DNA of 64,000 nucleotides from Casp-actino8 sp001510335 (GTDB lineage Bacteria; Actinomycetota; Acidimicrobiia; Acidimicrobiales; Ilumatobacteraceae), in the NCBI GenBank assembly GCA_027729635.1, contig JAQCEM010000007.1, positions 1 to 64,000 on the forward strand, in the 5' to 3' direction. Below, one piece after another: positions 31,814 through 40,257 of the stretch. Under the pieces are notes generated by a model. That model did not search any database, was not told the DNA's origin, and was given only the letters and a program-made list of their open reading frames with translations. Each line of letters begins with the position of its first letter. The stretch's first letter is position 1. The translations under genes were made by a program, and so were the position numbers.

Positions 31814-33178
31814 ATGAAGCGTCGTTACATACTCCCAGTCCTCACCATCTTGATGACACCTCTTGCCTTATGCACGAGCCCTCTGCTCGCGTTAGGCGGT
31901 GATTCGCAAGAGGATGAAACCGAATCAACCGAAGTACCACAATCATCACTGCCTCGTCGAGATCGTCCCCGATCAAGTGTTCCGTCAACCTTGGTGATTC
32001 CGACAACAGTTGTCGGGGTCGTCCCAGCGAATTCAGTTCCACCGGTATCGCCTCCGAGGACCGAAGTTGACGATGATGACGATGATGACGATTCCGAAAG
32101 TCCAAATTCGGGTGCACCAGCAACAACAAAACCGAAACGACACCATCCAAATCATTCATCTACTACTTCAATTGTGCCTGATGCGATTGTGGCACTTCCG
32201 TCCAATGAGTCAGGCAATGAGTCAGGCAATGAGTCAGGCGATGATTCGGACGACGACGCAAGCCTCGACGATGAATCGGAATCACCGGAAAGTGAACGCA
32301 ACTCGTTAGAGCGTCGTCGTGGTGATCTAACGAAGAATATTGCCCGGGCAACAATTGCCCTCAACGCCTTACCTCAAAGTGAGGCTCGTGATGCCGCTCT
32401 CGATGCGCTTGCGGTTCTTCAGGCTCGGTTGGATGCCGAAGAGGTCATCCCAACTGAAGAAGTTCGTGTCGTATTCGCCAATGTTGCAGCGTTGGTCTAC
32501 ACCCGTATTGGTGGTGAAAATCCCGAAAATGAACTTCCTGAAATTGGTCATGTCCGTGATGATCAGCAGTTGCCGCGTCAACTTGCCGAAGTCAACGATG
32601 CTCTTCGCTTACTAGACGGCAATACCTCTGAAGCCGCGGTTGTAGCAATAACTGCATTGCAGGAAGTGAAAGCCCTCCTCGATGCGGGCACCTTGCCGGA
32701 TAAAGATGTTTTCAAAGCAGCGATGCGTCTTGCTAAGGAGGCCTTAGTTGACCAGCCTGCTGCGCGAGCATCTATGACCCTGGCGGGGGTCATTGCAGCT
32801 GTTGAAGTATCAGATGCCCCAGAGGCGGTAAAGGCTCAATTGCTGACGGTGCTACGAACGGCTCAAGATCTCGTTCTCAATGATCCGACCGCAGATGCGC
32901 ATCAAGTTGTACGTGACGCTCTGCAGCAAGTACGGGATGCTCGGGTTGCGTCGGCTGTTAGTCGCATCATTGCGGTTGTTGATCGCCTTGATCCACGTGC
33001 TACCGAGCAAAACAACGCTGATGCCTTGTTGCTTCTTGCCCAGGTTCGTTTCTTGATGCAACCGGCCGATGGTTCTTCACCAAGTCGCAATCAGCTACAT
33101 GAAGCGCGCCATATCCTGCGAGATGTTCTGAAGTTGTTGGGACCCGAGGTTGTACCGACAACGGCAGCGCCAGTTTGA
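31814..33178 (+). CDS. Secreted acidic helical-repeat protein
   Basis: 454 residues behind AAAGGA. There is a signal peptide (to about residue 27) and then a disordered region (about 28-175) with an eight-Asp run, His/Pro-rich stretches and three NESG repeats. A long all-helical region (about 180-445) follows, with repeating 30-40-residue Ala/Leu/Asp segments (ARATIALNALPQSEARDAALDALAVLQARLDA; DALRLLDGNTSEAAVVAITALQEVKALLDAG). The helical part resembles tandem bundles of unknown family. Asp runs suggest cation binding. Together with the preceding small lipoprotein it may form an exported pair. Confidence 0.7.
   Translation: MKRRYILPVLTILMTPLALCTSPLLALGGDSQEDETESTEVPQSSLPRRDRPRSSVPSTLVIPTTVVGVVPANSVPPVSPPRTEVDDDDDDDDSESPNSGAPATTKPKRHHPNHSSTTSIVPDAIVALPSNESGNESGNESGDDSDDDASLDDESESPESERNSLERRRGDLTKNIARATIALNALPQSEARDAALDALAVLQARLDAEEVIPTEEVRVVFANVAALVYTRIGGENPENELPEIGHVRDDQQLPRQLAEVNDALRLLDGNTSEAAVVAITALQEVKALLDAGTLPDKDVFKAAMRLAKEALVDQPAARASMTLAGVIAAVEVSDAPEAVKAQLLTVLRTAQDLVLNDPTADAHQVVRDALQQVRDARVASAVSRIIAVVDRLDPRATEQNNADALLLLAQVRFLMQPADGSSPSRNQLHEARHILRDVLKLLGPEVVPTTAAPV
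32204..32239 (+). repeat. Three perfect 12-bp tandem repeats
   Basis: AATGAGTCAGGC occurs three times in a row and encodes (Asn-Glu-Ser-Gly)3 inside the secreted acidic protein. A fourth diverged unit follows. Such tracts vary in copy number by slippage. Confidence 0.9.
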
Positions 33179-33222
33179 AGCCAGATGAGCGATTTGACTA
33201 AAAGCCTGATTACATAACGCAA

Positions 33223-33663
33223 GTGGATCAGTATTCAGCCCGACTTCTCGAGACGTCTGACCGAGTTGTACCTCAGTGGGTTGAACGCCTGATTCAAAAA
33301 CATTGCGATGAACGTATGATCTCCGATCTAAAGGTTGGAGATCACGTCTCTTCGGTGGTGGCACGGGTCGGCAATGAAGTGCATACCAAGCTGCGCGATT
33401 TGTTGTTATTAGATGTCTTGGAGCAACGCACTAATCCTTTGGCAATTTTTCGTCAGGCAACGAGACCGATTAGCGATCTATTGAAAACAGCTGGTTGCGC
33501 GCCAGTCGTACGGGATGAATTTGATGAGCGCTCATTTCCTGATGACATCTTTGGACTCAGCCCGGCTACGTGGGTTGATATTGACGAAACGATGGTCGAG
33601 CCAGGTATCGAGTGGGGCGCATGGAAAGCAGCCACCATCATGATGCGGAAGAAGAAGCAGTAA
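33223..33663 (+). CDS. Conserved hypothetical protein upstream of glnD
   Basis: 146 residues from GTG 33223. Mixed helical sequence (QWVERLIQKHCDERMISDLKVGDHVSSVVARVGNEVHTKLRDLLLLDVLEQRTNPLAIFR) with no signal peptide, membrane helix or familiar motif, and a basic end (MMRKKKQ). It precedes glnD by about 50 bases in the same direction, the place where other actinobacteria carry amtB-glnB. It does not resemble a PII protein (no T-loop). Family unknown. Confidence 0.6.
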   Translation: MDQYSARLLETSDRVVPQWVERLIQKHCDERMISDLKVGDHVSSVVARVGNEVHTKLRDLLLLDVLEQRTNPLAIFRQATRPISDLLKTAGCAPVVRDEFDERSFPDDIFGLSPATWVDIDETMVEPGIEWGAWKAATIMMRKKKQ

Positions 33664-33714
33664 GAACCGGCCTTGAAATAGTTGTTCCGACGATTTTTCG
33701 GTCAGACTATAGAG

Positions 33715-35997
33715 ATGGAAGGTCGCCAGCAAGTACTCGCCGACACCAAATTGCGCGGGGTGAAGTTGACCCATGCCTTATGTCAGGCGACTGACGATTG
33801 GTTGAGAAACATATGGGCTGACGCGTGCGAGTCCGTCAAAGTTTCGAAGCGAGTGGCACTTGTCGCCGTCGGTGGATACGGGCGAGGAGAACTGGCACCG
33901 TTCAGCGACCTTGATCTGATGCTCGTACATGACGGGACCAAAAATATTGACGATCTCGCGTCAAAGATCTGGTATCCGATTTGGGACTCTGGAACAAAAC
34001 TTGGTCACTCGGTTTGCACTGTGAAACAAGCCGTCGAGCTGGCAAAGTCTGAACTAGATGCGGCAACTGCATTGTTGAGCGTTCGCTTGTTAGCAGGTGA
34101 CGAGTCACTTGCTCATGAGTTGAGTGCTGAGGGAATCAAAACTTGGAAAGCAAGCGCCTCCCTGCGGTTACCACAACTGATGCAACGAGTTCGTGATCGA
34201 CAACATGAAAATGGTGAAGTTGCTTTCTTGCTTGAACCGAATCTGAAAGAAGGATACGGCGGCCTACGCGACATAGATGCTTTGACATGGGCTGAAGCAG
34301 CCGGAGTTGAAATTACGCGTTCTGATCGTGATGCTTTGAACGCTGGTCGCGATGTATTGATGGCTGTTCGAGTAGCGCTGCATCGCCATGTGGGGCGAGC
34401 CGTTGAGGTGATGCATCTTGAAGATCAGGACTCGGTGGCAACTTTGTGCGGGTATCGCAATGCCGATGCCTTAGTTGCAGCACTTTCAAATGCCGGACGG
34501 TCAGTTGCCTGGGTGGGTGATGAAGTGTGGGCACGGGTTGCTGCAGCAAGAACCAAACCCGTCAAAGATCAACATCTAGCGCCTGGTGTAATTTTGCATC
34601 AAGGCGAAGTTCATCTAGATGAAACTGTTGATCCTTCAACCGATCCCACGCTATTGCTCCGAGTCGCGGCCTCGGCCGCGCGGCATAAAGCCCGTATTGA
34701 TCGCCCAACTCTTGATCGTCTTGCTCAATCATGCCCGCCGATGCCGTCACCGTGGCCGGTTGGTGCGATCGATGATTTTGTTGGATTGTTGTTGACGGCT
34801 CACGATGCGATTCCGGTTCTTGAAGCACTTGATCAACGTGGCCTATGGGTCAAAGTGTTACCCGAGTGGGCCCCGAATCGCAGTCGACCTCAGCGCAATG
34901 CGTATCACCGATTTACGGTTGACCGACACTTGTGGGAGGCAACTGCGAACGCGGCAACATGGGCTGATCGAGTTGCGCGCCCCGACCTACTTGTTTTGGG
35001 AGCACTCTTTCACGACATCGGCAAGGGTTACCCCGGTGATCACACCGAAGTTGGCGTCACGATGGTTGAGCGCATCGGACCACGACTTGGTCTGAACGCT
35101 GAAGATACTCAAGTGATCTGCAACATGGTGAAGAATCATTTATTGCTACCTGATGTAGCGACGCGCCGCGATTTGGCAGATAGCGCAACGATCATGCTGG
35201 TCGCCGACGAAGTAAAAACACCCTTGGTTCTTGATCTTTTACACGGTCTCACTGAAGCTGACAGTTTGGCGACAGGGACTGCGGCATGGGGAACATGGAA
35301 GGCCGAGTTGGTGAATGATCTGGTGCGACGGGTTCACCTCGTACTGGGCGGTGCAGAAATTGAAGAAGCACAGTGGCGGCTATTTCCAGATGCTGAAGTG
35401 CTGGAATTGATGGCGGGTGGAGTGGTGACCTTTGGTGTCGCCGATGATTCGGTGACAGTGGTGAGCCCCGACCGTCCCGGAACATTTAGTCGTGTGGCCG
35501 GAGTATTGGCCCTGCATGGTTTAGGAGTATTGGGCGCACAAGCCCACTCTGATGAACAGGGAATGGCAGCATCGCAATTCAGAGTGATTGTTCCGAGTCA
35601 TGGTCCTATTGGGTGGGCACCGATTGTTCAAAATCTGACGCGGGCACTTCATGGTGAATTGGCGATTGAGGCTCGATTATCCGAACGAGCAAAAACCTAT
35701 CGCCGGAAGCGTCGCTCGGCCGGAGAATTAGCGGCGCCACGAGTGACATTCTTTGATGAAGCATCATCAAATGCGACGGTGATTGAAGTGCGTGCGCCCG
35801 ATCAACACGGAATTTTGCACCGAGTGACCAAGGCAATGGCCGAAGTCGGACTAGATATTCGCCATGCAACGGTGCAAACAATTGGCGACGAAGTCGTTGA
35901 CTCGTTCTATGTGCGAACTGCTCGAGGCGAAAAATTGACCGACAAATTCCATCGTCAAGAAGTTGAACGGGCGATTCTGTTCTCCTTGGCTTCGTAA
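33715..35997 (+). CDS. glnD: [Protein-PII] uridylyltransferase/uridylyl-removing enzyme
   Basis: 760 residues from ATG 33715. It is a nitrogen-status sensor that uridylylates or adenylylates PII. Nucleotidyltransferase motif GGYGRGELAPFSDLDLMLVHD (about 53-73), helical middle domain (LLEPNLKEGYGGLRDIDAL), HD domain (LVLGALFHDIGKGYPGDHTEVG, about 425-446) and two C-terminal ACT domains (about 588-670, VSPDRPGTFSRVAGVLALHGL; about 695-760, VRAPDQHGILHRVTKAMAEVGLDIRHA). Catalytic aspartates and the HD pair are intact, so both activities are expected. No glnB/K or amtB is in the window. Confidence 0.95.
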   Translation: MEGRQQVLADTKLRGVKLTHALCQATDDWLRNIWADACESVKVSKRVALVAVGGYGRGELAPFSDLDLMLVHDGTKNIDDLASKIWYPIWDSGTKLGHSVCTVKQAVELAKSELDAATALLSVRLLAGDESLAHELSAEGIKTWKASASLRLPQLMQRVRDRQHENGEVAFLLEPNLKEGYGGLRDIDALTWAEAAGVEITRSDRDALNAGRDVLMAVRVALHRHVGRAVEVMHLEDQDSVATLCGYRNADALVAALSNAGRSVAWVGDEVWARVAAARTKPVKDQHLAPGVILHQGEVHLDETVDPSTDPTLLLRVAASAARHKARIDRPTLDRLAQSCPPMPSPWPVGAIDDFVGLLLTAHDAIPVLEALDQRGLWVKVLPEWAPNRSRPQRNAYHRFTVDRHLWEATANAATWADRVARPDLLVLGALFHDIGKGYPGDHTEVGVTMVERIGPRLGLNAEDTQVICNMVKNHLLLPDVATRRDLADSATIMLVADEVKTPLVLDLLHGLTEADSLATGTAAWGTWKAELVNDLVRRVHLVLGGAEIEEAQWRLFPDAEVLELMAGGVVTFGVADDSVTVVSPDRPGTFSRVAGVLALHGLGVLGAQAHSDEQGMAASQFRVIVPSHGPIGWAPIVQNLTRALHGELAIEARLSERAKTYRRKRRSAGELAAPRVTFFDEASSNATVIEVRAPDQHGILHRVTKAMAEVGLDIRHATVQTIGDEVVDSFYVRTARGEKLTDKFHRQEVERAILFSLAS

Positions 35998-36001
35998 GAG
36001 G

Positions 36002-36013
36002 TATCTTCTAGTT
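36002..36013 (+). promoter_or_regulatory. Leaderless promoter of Nudix gene
   Basis: TATCTT (36002-36007) ends seven bases before ATG 36014, directly after the glnD stop. No -35 of note is visible. Confidence 0.5.
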
Positions 36014-36721
36014 ATGAGCGATGCAACGTCAGCAGATTTCACTCGCGACTTAGTACGTTGGAGCGAAACTCTCGCCGGTATCGCTCGTACCGGAATGGGT
36101 TTTACGCAAAACTTGTATGAACGCGAACGCTACGAAGAGGTCCTACATGTCGCGGCTGATATCAAGGCTGCAGCAGATGAAGCATTAGAGGTACGCCGCG
36201 AACAAGATCACTTTGTCCAAGAGTGGATGGAATCAGTCGGCGAGGGGATCCCAGGGTACGTCACTCCAAAAGTCGCAATTGGTGCAATTGTCGGAAACGA
36301 CGAGGGCGAAATTCTTCTGATGCAACGTGCCGACTCTGGAATCTGGTTGTATCCAACTGGTTGGGCTGATGTGGGTTATTCGGCCAGTGAAGTGGCGGTC
36401 AAAGAAGTGCTGGAAGAAACAGGCATCGAATGTGAGCCAATGCAATTGCTCGGCGTTATTGATGGTCAGCGAATGGGTTTCAGTCGTTTCGGTATGTATA
36501 TGTTGCTCTTTCATTGCCGTGCGACTGGCGGAACTTTGCAAGGTCATCCGCTTGAAACGAGCGGGCTCGGCTGGTTTGCGGCAGATGCATTGCCGAGCGC
36601 TACCGCCGGTATTGAATGGTGGGGGCAGATGGCATTCAATGCGATCAACGGTGAGCGATCAATCGCAACATTTGATTCGCCACGTCCAGCAGTGTGGCGA
36701 CAGGGTAACTCAGCAGACTGA
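36014..36721 (+). CDS. Nudix hydrolase with Nudix_N_2 domain
   Basis: 235 residues. The N-terminal 65 residues (LVRWSETLAGIARTGMGFTQNLYERERYEEVLHVAADIKA) match the Nudix_N_2 domain of nucleoside-diphosphate-X hydrolases. The catalytic domain (about 85-210) has VAIGAIVGNDEGEILLMQRADSGIWLYPTGWADVGYSASEVAVKEVLEETGIE, a full Nudix box. Homologues hydrolyse ADP-ribose, NADH or CDP-choline. The start at 36014 is set by the upstream leaderless promoter. It converges with the PAC2 gene, with one base between stops. Confidence 0.9.
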   Translation: MSDATSADFTRDLVRWSETLAGIARTGMGFTQNLYERERYEEVLHVAADIKAAADEALEVRREQDHFVQEWMESVGEGIPGYVTPKVAIGAIVGNDEGEILLMQRADSGIWLYPTGWADVGYSASEVAVKEVLEETGIECEPMQLLGVIDGQRMGFSRFGMYMLLFHCRATGGTLQGHPLETSGLGWFAADALPSATAGIEWWGQMAFNAINGERSIATFDSPRPAVWRQGNSAD

Positions 36722-36722
36722 A

Positions 36723-37694
36723 TCAGTCGTCGTGTTGACTACGTAAGAACTGTTCGACTTCTTCCATGAGGGCGTCGCTGTCAACTGGCTCATCGGGAAG
36801 CGGGCCACTCAGGGGCGGCGCATCGTCCATTCCTTCAAAACGAAGTTGATCAGGCGAGACGCCGTACGACGGCATGTCATCTTCGTCGTCGTAATCTTCG
36901 TCGTAGTCATCATCGTCATCATCACCGCGGTTTTCGAGGCGATCAAGATAACGGGCCATTGATGGATCGGTGCTAATGAGATCGTCAATTTGCTCTTCGT
37001 AGAGTTCGGCCTGGGCATCAAGCATCATTGTGGGTGCATCGCAGCCAACAATTTCGGCGAGGCGTTCGATGAGCGCAGAAGCGGCTTTTGGCGAGGGGAT
37101 TTGGGCTGCGTACGCTGGCACCGCAGCCCACAAAGAAGCAGCAGAAAAACCGGCAGAGTGGGCAGCATCATTGAGTACGCCAACAATTCCGGTGGGGCCT
37201 TCGTAGCGACTGCGCTGCAAATCGTGAGCATCAATCATTGTTTGATCAGTAGCCGTTCCGAGCACTTGGGTTTCGTGGCGGTGTGGAACATCGGCCAAAA
37301 GCGCACCGAGAGAAATAAAAGTTGATGCGTTGTATTCGCGGGCGACGCCAACAATCTGTTCGCTAAAGAGTTTCCAACGTAACGCCGGCTCGGGACCAAG
37401 GACAAGAATCAGATCAACATCACCACTGGTGACGCTCCAAAGACTGACGGTCGGCCACACAATATGCCGAGTCGAGTCGGTCTTGAGCCGCACATGCGGG
37501 CGGATAGTTGCGAAGTCAGTGAATTCTTCGGGATTGATTTCGGCAAGAGGCGCCGCTCCCAAATTTTCAACAAGATGTTTGACGGCTGTGCTGGCAGCAT
37601 CGGCGGCGTCGTTCCAGCCGGTGAAGGCGGCGATGACATGGGGTCGACGCAATTCAGGTCGACGGATCCAACGGACGTGCTCGAGATCAGCCAT
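36723..37694 (-). CDS. PAC2-family protein (proteasome-assembly-chaperone-like)
   Basis: 323 residues. A PAC2 fold (about 1-235) with the usual IAAFTGWNDAADAASTAVKHLVENLG start, ILVLGPEPALRWKLFSEQIVGVARE centre and GPTGIVGVLNDAAHSAGFSAASLWAAVPAYAAQIPSPKAASALIERLAEIVG end. The C-terminus is strongly acidic (Asp/Glu/Tyr run near 257-272) followed by a flexible tail. PAC2 proteins in actinobacteria are of unknown role; eukaryotic relatives assemble the 20S proteasome. No proteasome gene is visible in the window. Confidence 0.9.
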   Translation of the reverse strand: MADLEHVRWIRRPELRRPHVIAAFTGWNDAADAASTAVKHLVENLGAAPLAEINPEEFTDFATIRPHVRLKTDSTRHIVWPTVSLWSVTSGDVDLILVLGPEPALRWKLFSEQIVGVAREYNASTFISLGALLADVPHRHETQVLGTATDQTMIDAHDLQRSRYEGPTGIVGVLNDAAHSAGFSAASLWAAVPAYAAQIPSPKAASALIERLAEIVGCDAPTMMLDAQAELYEEQIDDLISTDPSMARYLDRLENRGDDDDDDYDEDYDDEDDMPSYGVSPDQLRFEGMDDAPPLSGPLPDEPVDSDALMEEVEQFLRSQHDD

Positions 37695-37772
37695 TGACTG
37701 TAACGATACCGCCCAAAATGGGCTCCGAAATCAGTTCACCCACATCACTTTGGCGCGTCTTTACCGTTGCAT

Positions 37773-38855
37773 TTACAGATTTGGGCGGATAATGAACTGG
37801 CCAAATCCGCCGTCGCCAGTGACCTCGTCGACGAGATTGCTGTCGTATACCTCGTTCGGACCCTGCATGAGGTCGTACTCGGTGGCACCAACTGGAGTTG
37901 TTACCAAAGTCCAGGCTTGGCGTTTGTAAGTCAAGTTCTGCGGATGAAGACGATGAGCCTCTTTCCACCACTGCACCGCGGCATCTGAATTGTTTTGGCG
38001 GTGAAAGTACTCACCAAGTTCGAAACATGCAGTTGCTCGCGCTTCATTGTCGGAGCGCGGCTGACTTCGGGCGATGACTTCGTCGGGAGTGAGGGCAAAC
38101 TGCGAAGATGATCCATTGCGGACCCAATCCAAAATGGCTTCGCGGTAGGCCTCGGCGTCATCGGGAATCGCTTTGACTGCGTGCATCATTTTGTTGAGTT
38201 GTTCAGGAAGACCTTCGGGAATTTCCATATCACGTAATGGACTACGTTCAATTGATGCACCTTCGGCTGGCCGAACCAACACTCCGTCTTCGTCAATCCA
38301 TGCGGCCATCGGAATATTTGTAAATCCGAATAATGAATTCGTGATATGCAACGTGTCAACCAAACTTGGATGCGTTGGATTGACGAGGTCATTCCAAGGC
38401 TTCGCTAATGCTGGGTCAATATCTAGTGCAACGGTGACAACAGTTGCTCCGAGGCTTTCGATTTCATTGTGAAGTGCTTGCCACCCGGGCAAGCTAGAGC
38501 GGCAGCCTCAATAACTAGACCAGGCAACCAGAATGACTTTCTTGCCACGCAATGATGACAACTTGAAGGAATCGCCGTTGAATGTTTTCAACTCGGGGTC
38601 GGCGGCAACTGCGGTGCTGAGCGACTTACCGGAGAGTGTTGCTGAACCAAGTGCCCAGACTCCGTGATCGGTGTCGTGGACAAGTGGCATACCCAATTTT
38701 TGTGCGGCGATTGCAATGTCAATCATGCCGTCGGGAGATAACGCACCTGGTGCTGGAACACATACTTCGCCGCGACACAGCCCTTCTGGCTTTGGTTGCC
38801 AGTCGGTTGCTCGTGCGAACTCGTTGACAGTAGCGCGGAGTTCAGTCAAGATCAT
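37773..38855 (-). CDS. Thioredoxin-fold selenoprotein (UGA = Sec116)
   Basis: 360 residues if the in-frame TGA at 38508-38510 is read as selenocysteine. Before it: an N-terminal GLCRGEVCVP segment, a TlpA/AhpC-like region (ALGSATLSGKS ... FKLSSLRGKKVILVAWSSY). At the TGA: W-S-S-Y-U116-G-C118-R. After it: SSLPGWQALHNEIESLGATVVTVALDIDP, a cis-proline strand FGFTNIPMAAWIDEDG, and a C-terminal TPR-like half (ACFELGEYFHRQNNSDAAVQWWKEAHRLHP). The U-G-C-R placement matches the redox motif of Cys homologues. SelA/SelB are in the window, and a SECIS-like hairpin follows. It is predicted to be a peroxidase or disulfide reductase. A plain nonsense mutation is the alternative. Confidence 0.85.
38476..38494 (-). 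promoter_or_regulatory. SECIS-like hairpin
   Basis: On the minus strand, 13 bases after the UGA, the RNA forms a perfect 7-bp stem GCUUGCC/GGCAAGC with apical loop CGGGU. The loop begins about 20 bases after the UGA and has G in its first two positions. This meets the published bacterial SECIS consensus (apical loop 16-37 bases downstream, guanine early in the loop). Confidence 0.75.
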
Positions 38856-38905
38856 GTCGTCAGTATGTCACTCAAGCCACACGAAAGTGTGGTTGGGGCC
38901 TCTCT

Positions 38906-40231
38906 CTAGCCGAGACTACGGACTTTGAGGGCATGGGCCTTTTCGTGGAATTTGGCCCGAATGAGATCTTCATCAACCCCGAGCACGCGCCCGTTTTCCA
39001 TGATGAACTGGCCATTCACGATGGTGTGGCGCACATCGTCGGCGCGGGTTGAATAGACGAGCGCAGACATCGGATTATAAACCGGCTGCGCATGAGCGGT
39101 CTCAAGGTTGACCACGATGACATCGGCCTTGGCGCCAACTTCAATTCGACCAGTATCTGGACGATTCATGGCGAGAGCACCTTGATACGTCGACATTTCA
39201 AGGAGTTCGTTGATCTTTAAGAATTCAACATCGCCGGTGTTGGTCTTGTGAATGAGCCCAGCGAATTTCATTTCTTGGAACATGTCACTGGCGTTATGGC
39301 TTGCTGGTCCATCGGTTGCCAGACCGACAGTGATGCCGGCTTCGCGAACTTGGCGAAGGGGCATCGTGCCCGAACCTAACTTCGCGTTACAGACGGGGCA
39401 GTGGCCAATCTTTGTGCCGGTTTCGGCCAACAACTTAATGTCTGTCGCATCGAGTTGCGAACAATGTCCGGCGGTGACATCTGGTCCTAGGAAACCAAGC
39501 GAGTGCAACCACTGCACTGGGCGCAGTCCATAGTTGTCTAGGCAGTAATTCACCTCCTGCATACCTTCGGACAAATGAGTGTGAATTGGTACTTGGTGTG
39601 CGTCAGCAACTTCGCGAACGAGTCGCCACATTTCCTCGCCACATGAATAGACCGCGTGCGGTGACAAAGCGATGCGCAAAAGGTCGTCGCGAGTCTTGTG
39701 ATGTTGAGCGGCAAGATTGCCGAAATTGTTAATGGTCTTCCACGAGTAGTCGGTGATTGATGCGTAGAGGCCGCGATCGGCAAATCCGTATCCGAGTGTT
39801 GCGCGCAAGGGAATCTCTTTGAGGGCTTCAATTTGAGGTTCAACTGCATACGCATCGAAATGTTCGTTGAATGAAGTGATTCCCGAGCGTGCCATTTCAA
39901 CAAGGCCACACATACTCGCCCAATAAAGCGTTTCCTCGTCAAAGTTTTGCTTGAGCTTCCACATGGTCTCGAGCCATTCAAAAAGCAGAACGTCTTCAAG
40001 AAGTCCGCGTAGCAACAAGTTTGAGGCGATGTGAGTATGACTGTTGCAGAATCCCGGCATGACTGCACAGTTGCGGGCGTCAATCACTTTCTTGGCGTTA
40101 GAAACATCAATGCTTTGTGCTGTTCCCACTGCACTTATCGAGTTGCCCGTGATGGCAACGACGCCATTGTTGATAACGGGGCGACCCGCCATTGGTAATA
40201 CTGCGCCGTTAATGATTGCGATATCGATCAT
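38906..40231 (-). CDS. ATZ/TRZ-type amidohydrolase (MTA/SAH deaminase-like)
   Basis: 441 residues. TIM-barrel amidohydrolase with metal ligands H65-x-H67 (FCNSHTHI), H218 (HTHLSE), H255 (AGHCSQ) and D306 (ATDGPASHN). The C-terminal beta-sandwich ends GRIEVGAKADVIVVNLE and NGQFIMENGRVL. It belongs to the guanine/chlorohydrolase/5'-methylthioadenosine deaminase group and should deaminate a purine or similar ring. A separate MTA/SAH nucleosidase is encoded at 58529. It precedes the SCO6745-like gene's stop by 26 bases; the two run in the same direction. Confidence 0.88.
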   Translation of the reverse strand: MIDIAIINGAVLPMAGRPVINNGVVAITGNSISAVGTAQSIDVSNAKKVIDARNCAVMPGFCNSHTHIASNLLLRGLLEDVLLFEWLETMWKLKQNFDEETLYWASMCGLVEMARSGITSFNEHFDAYAVEPQIEALKEIPLRATLGYGFADRGLYASITDYSWKTINNFGNLAAQHHKTRDDLLRIALSPHAVYSCGEEMWRLVREVADAHQVPIHTHLSEGMQEVNYCLDNYGLRPVQWLHSLGFLGPDVTAGHCSQLDATDIKLLAETGTKIGHCPVCNAKLGSGTMPLRQVREAGITVGLATDGPASHNASDMFQEMKFAGLIHKTNTGDVEFLKINELLEMSTYQGALAMNRPDTGRIEVGAKADVIVVNLETAHAQPVYNPMSALVYSTRADDVRHTIVNGQFIMENGRVLGVDEDLIRAKFHEKAHALKVRSLG

Positions 40232-40257
40232 CGCAACATTCTTACCGCTTGCAAGTC

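Noticed and set aside
33223..33663. PII protein (glnB/glnK) upstream of glnD
   Set aside because: There is no T-loop tyrosine region, and the length and pattern do not fit the PII fold.
37773..38855. Two separate genes, or a plain nonsense pseudogene, around 38508
   Set aside because: Both parts are in the same frame, the break is a single TGA at the redox-Cys position, the Sec machinery is nearby and a SECIS-like hairpin follows. Read-through as selenocysteine explains this better.
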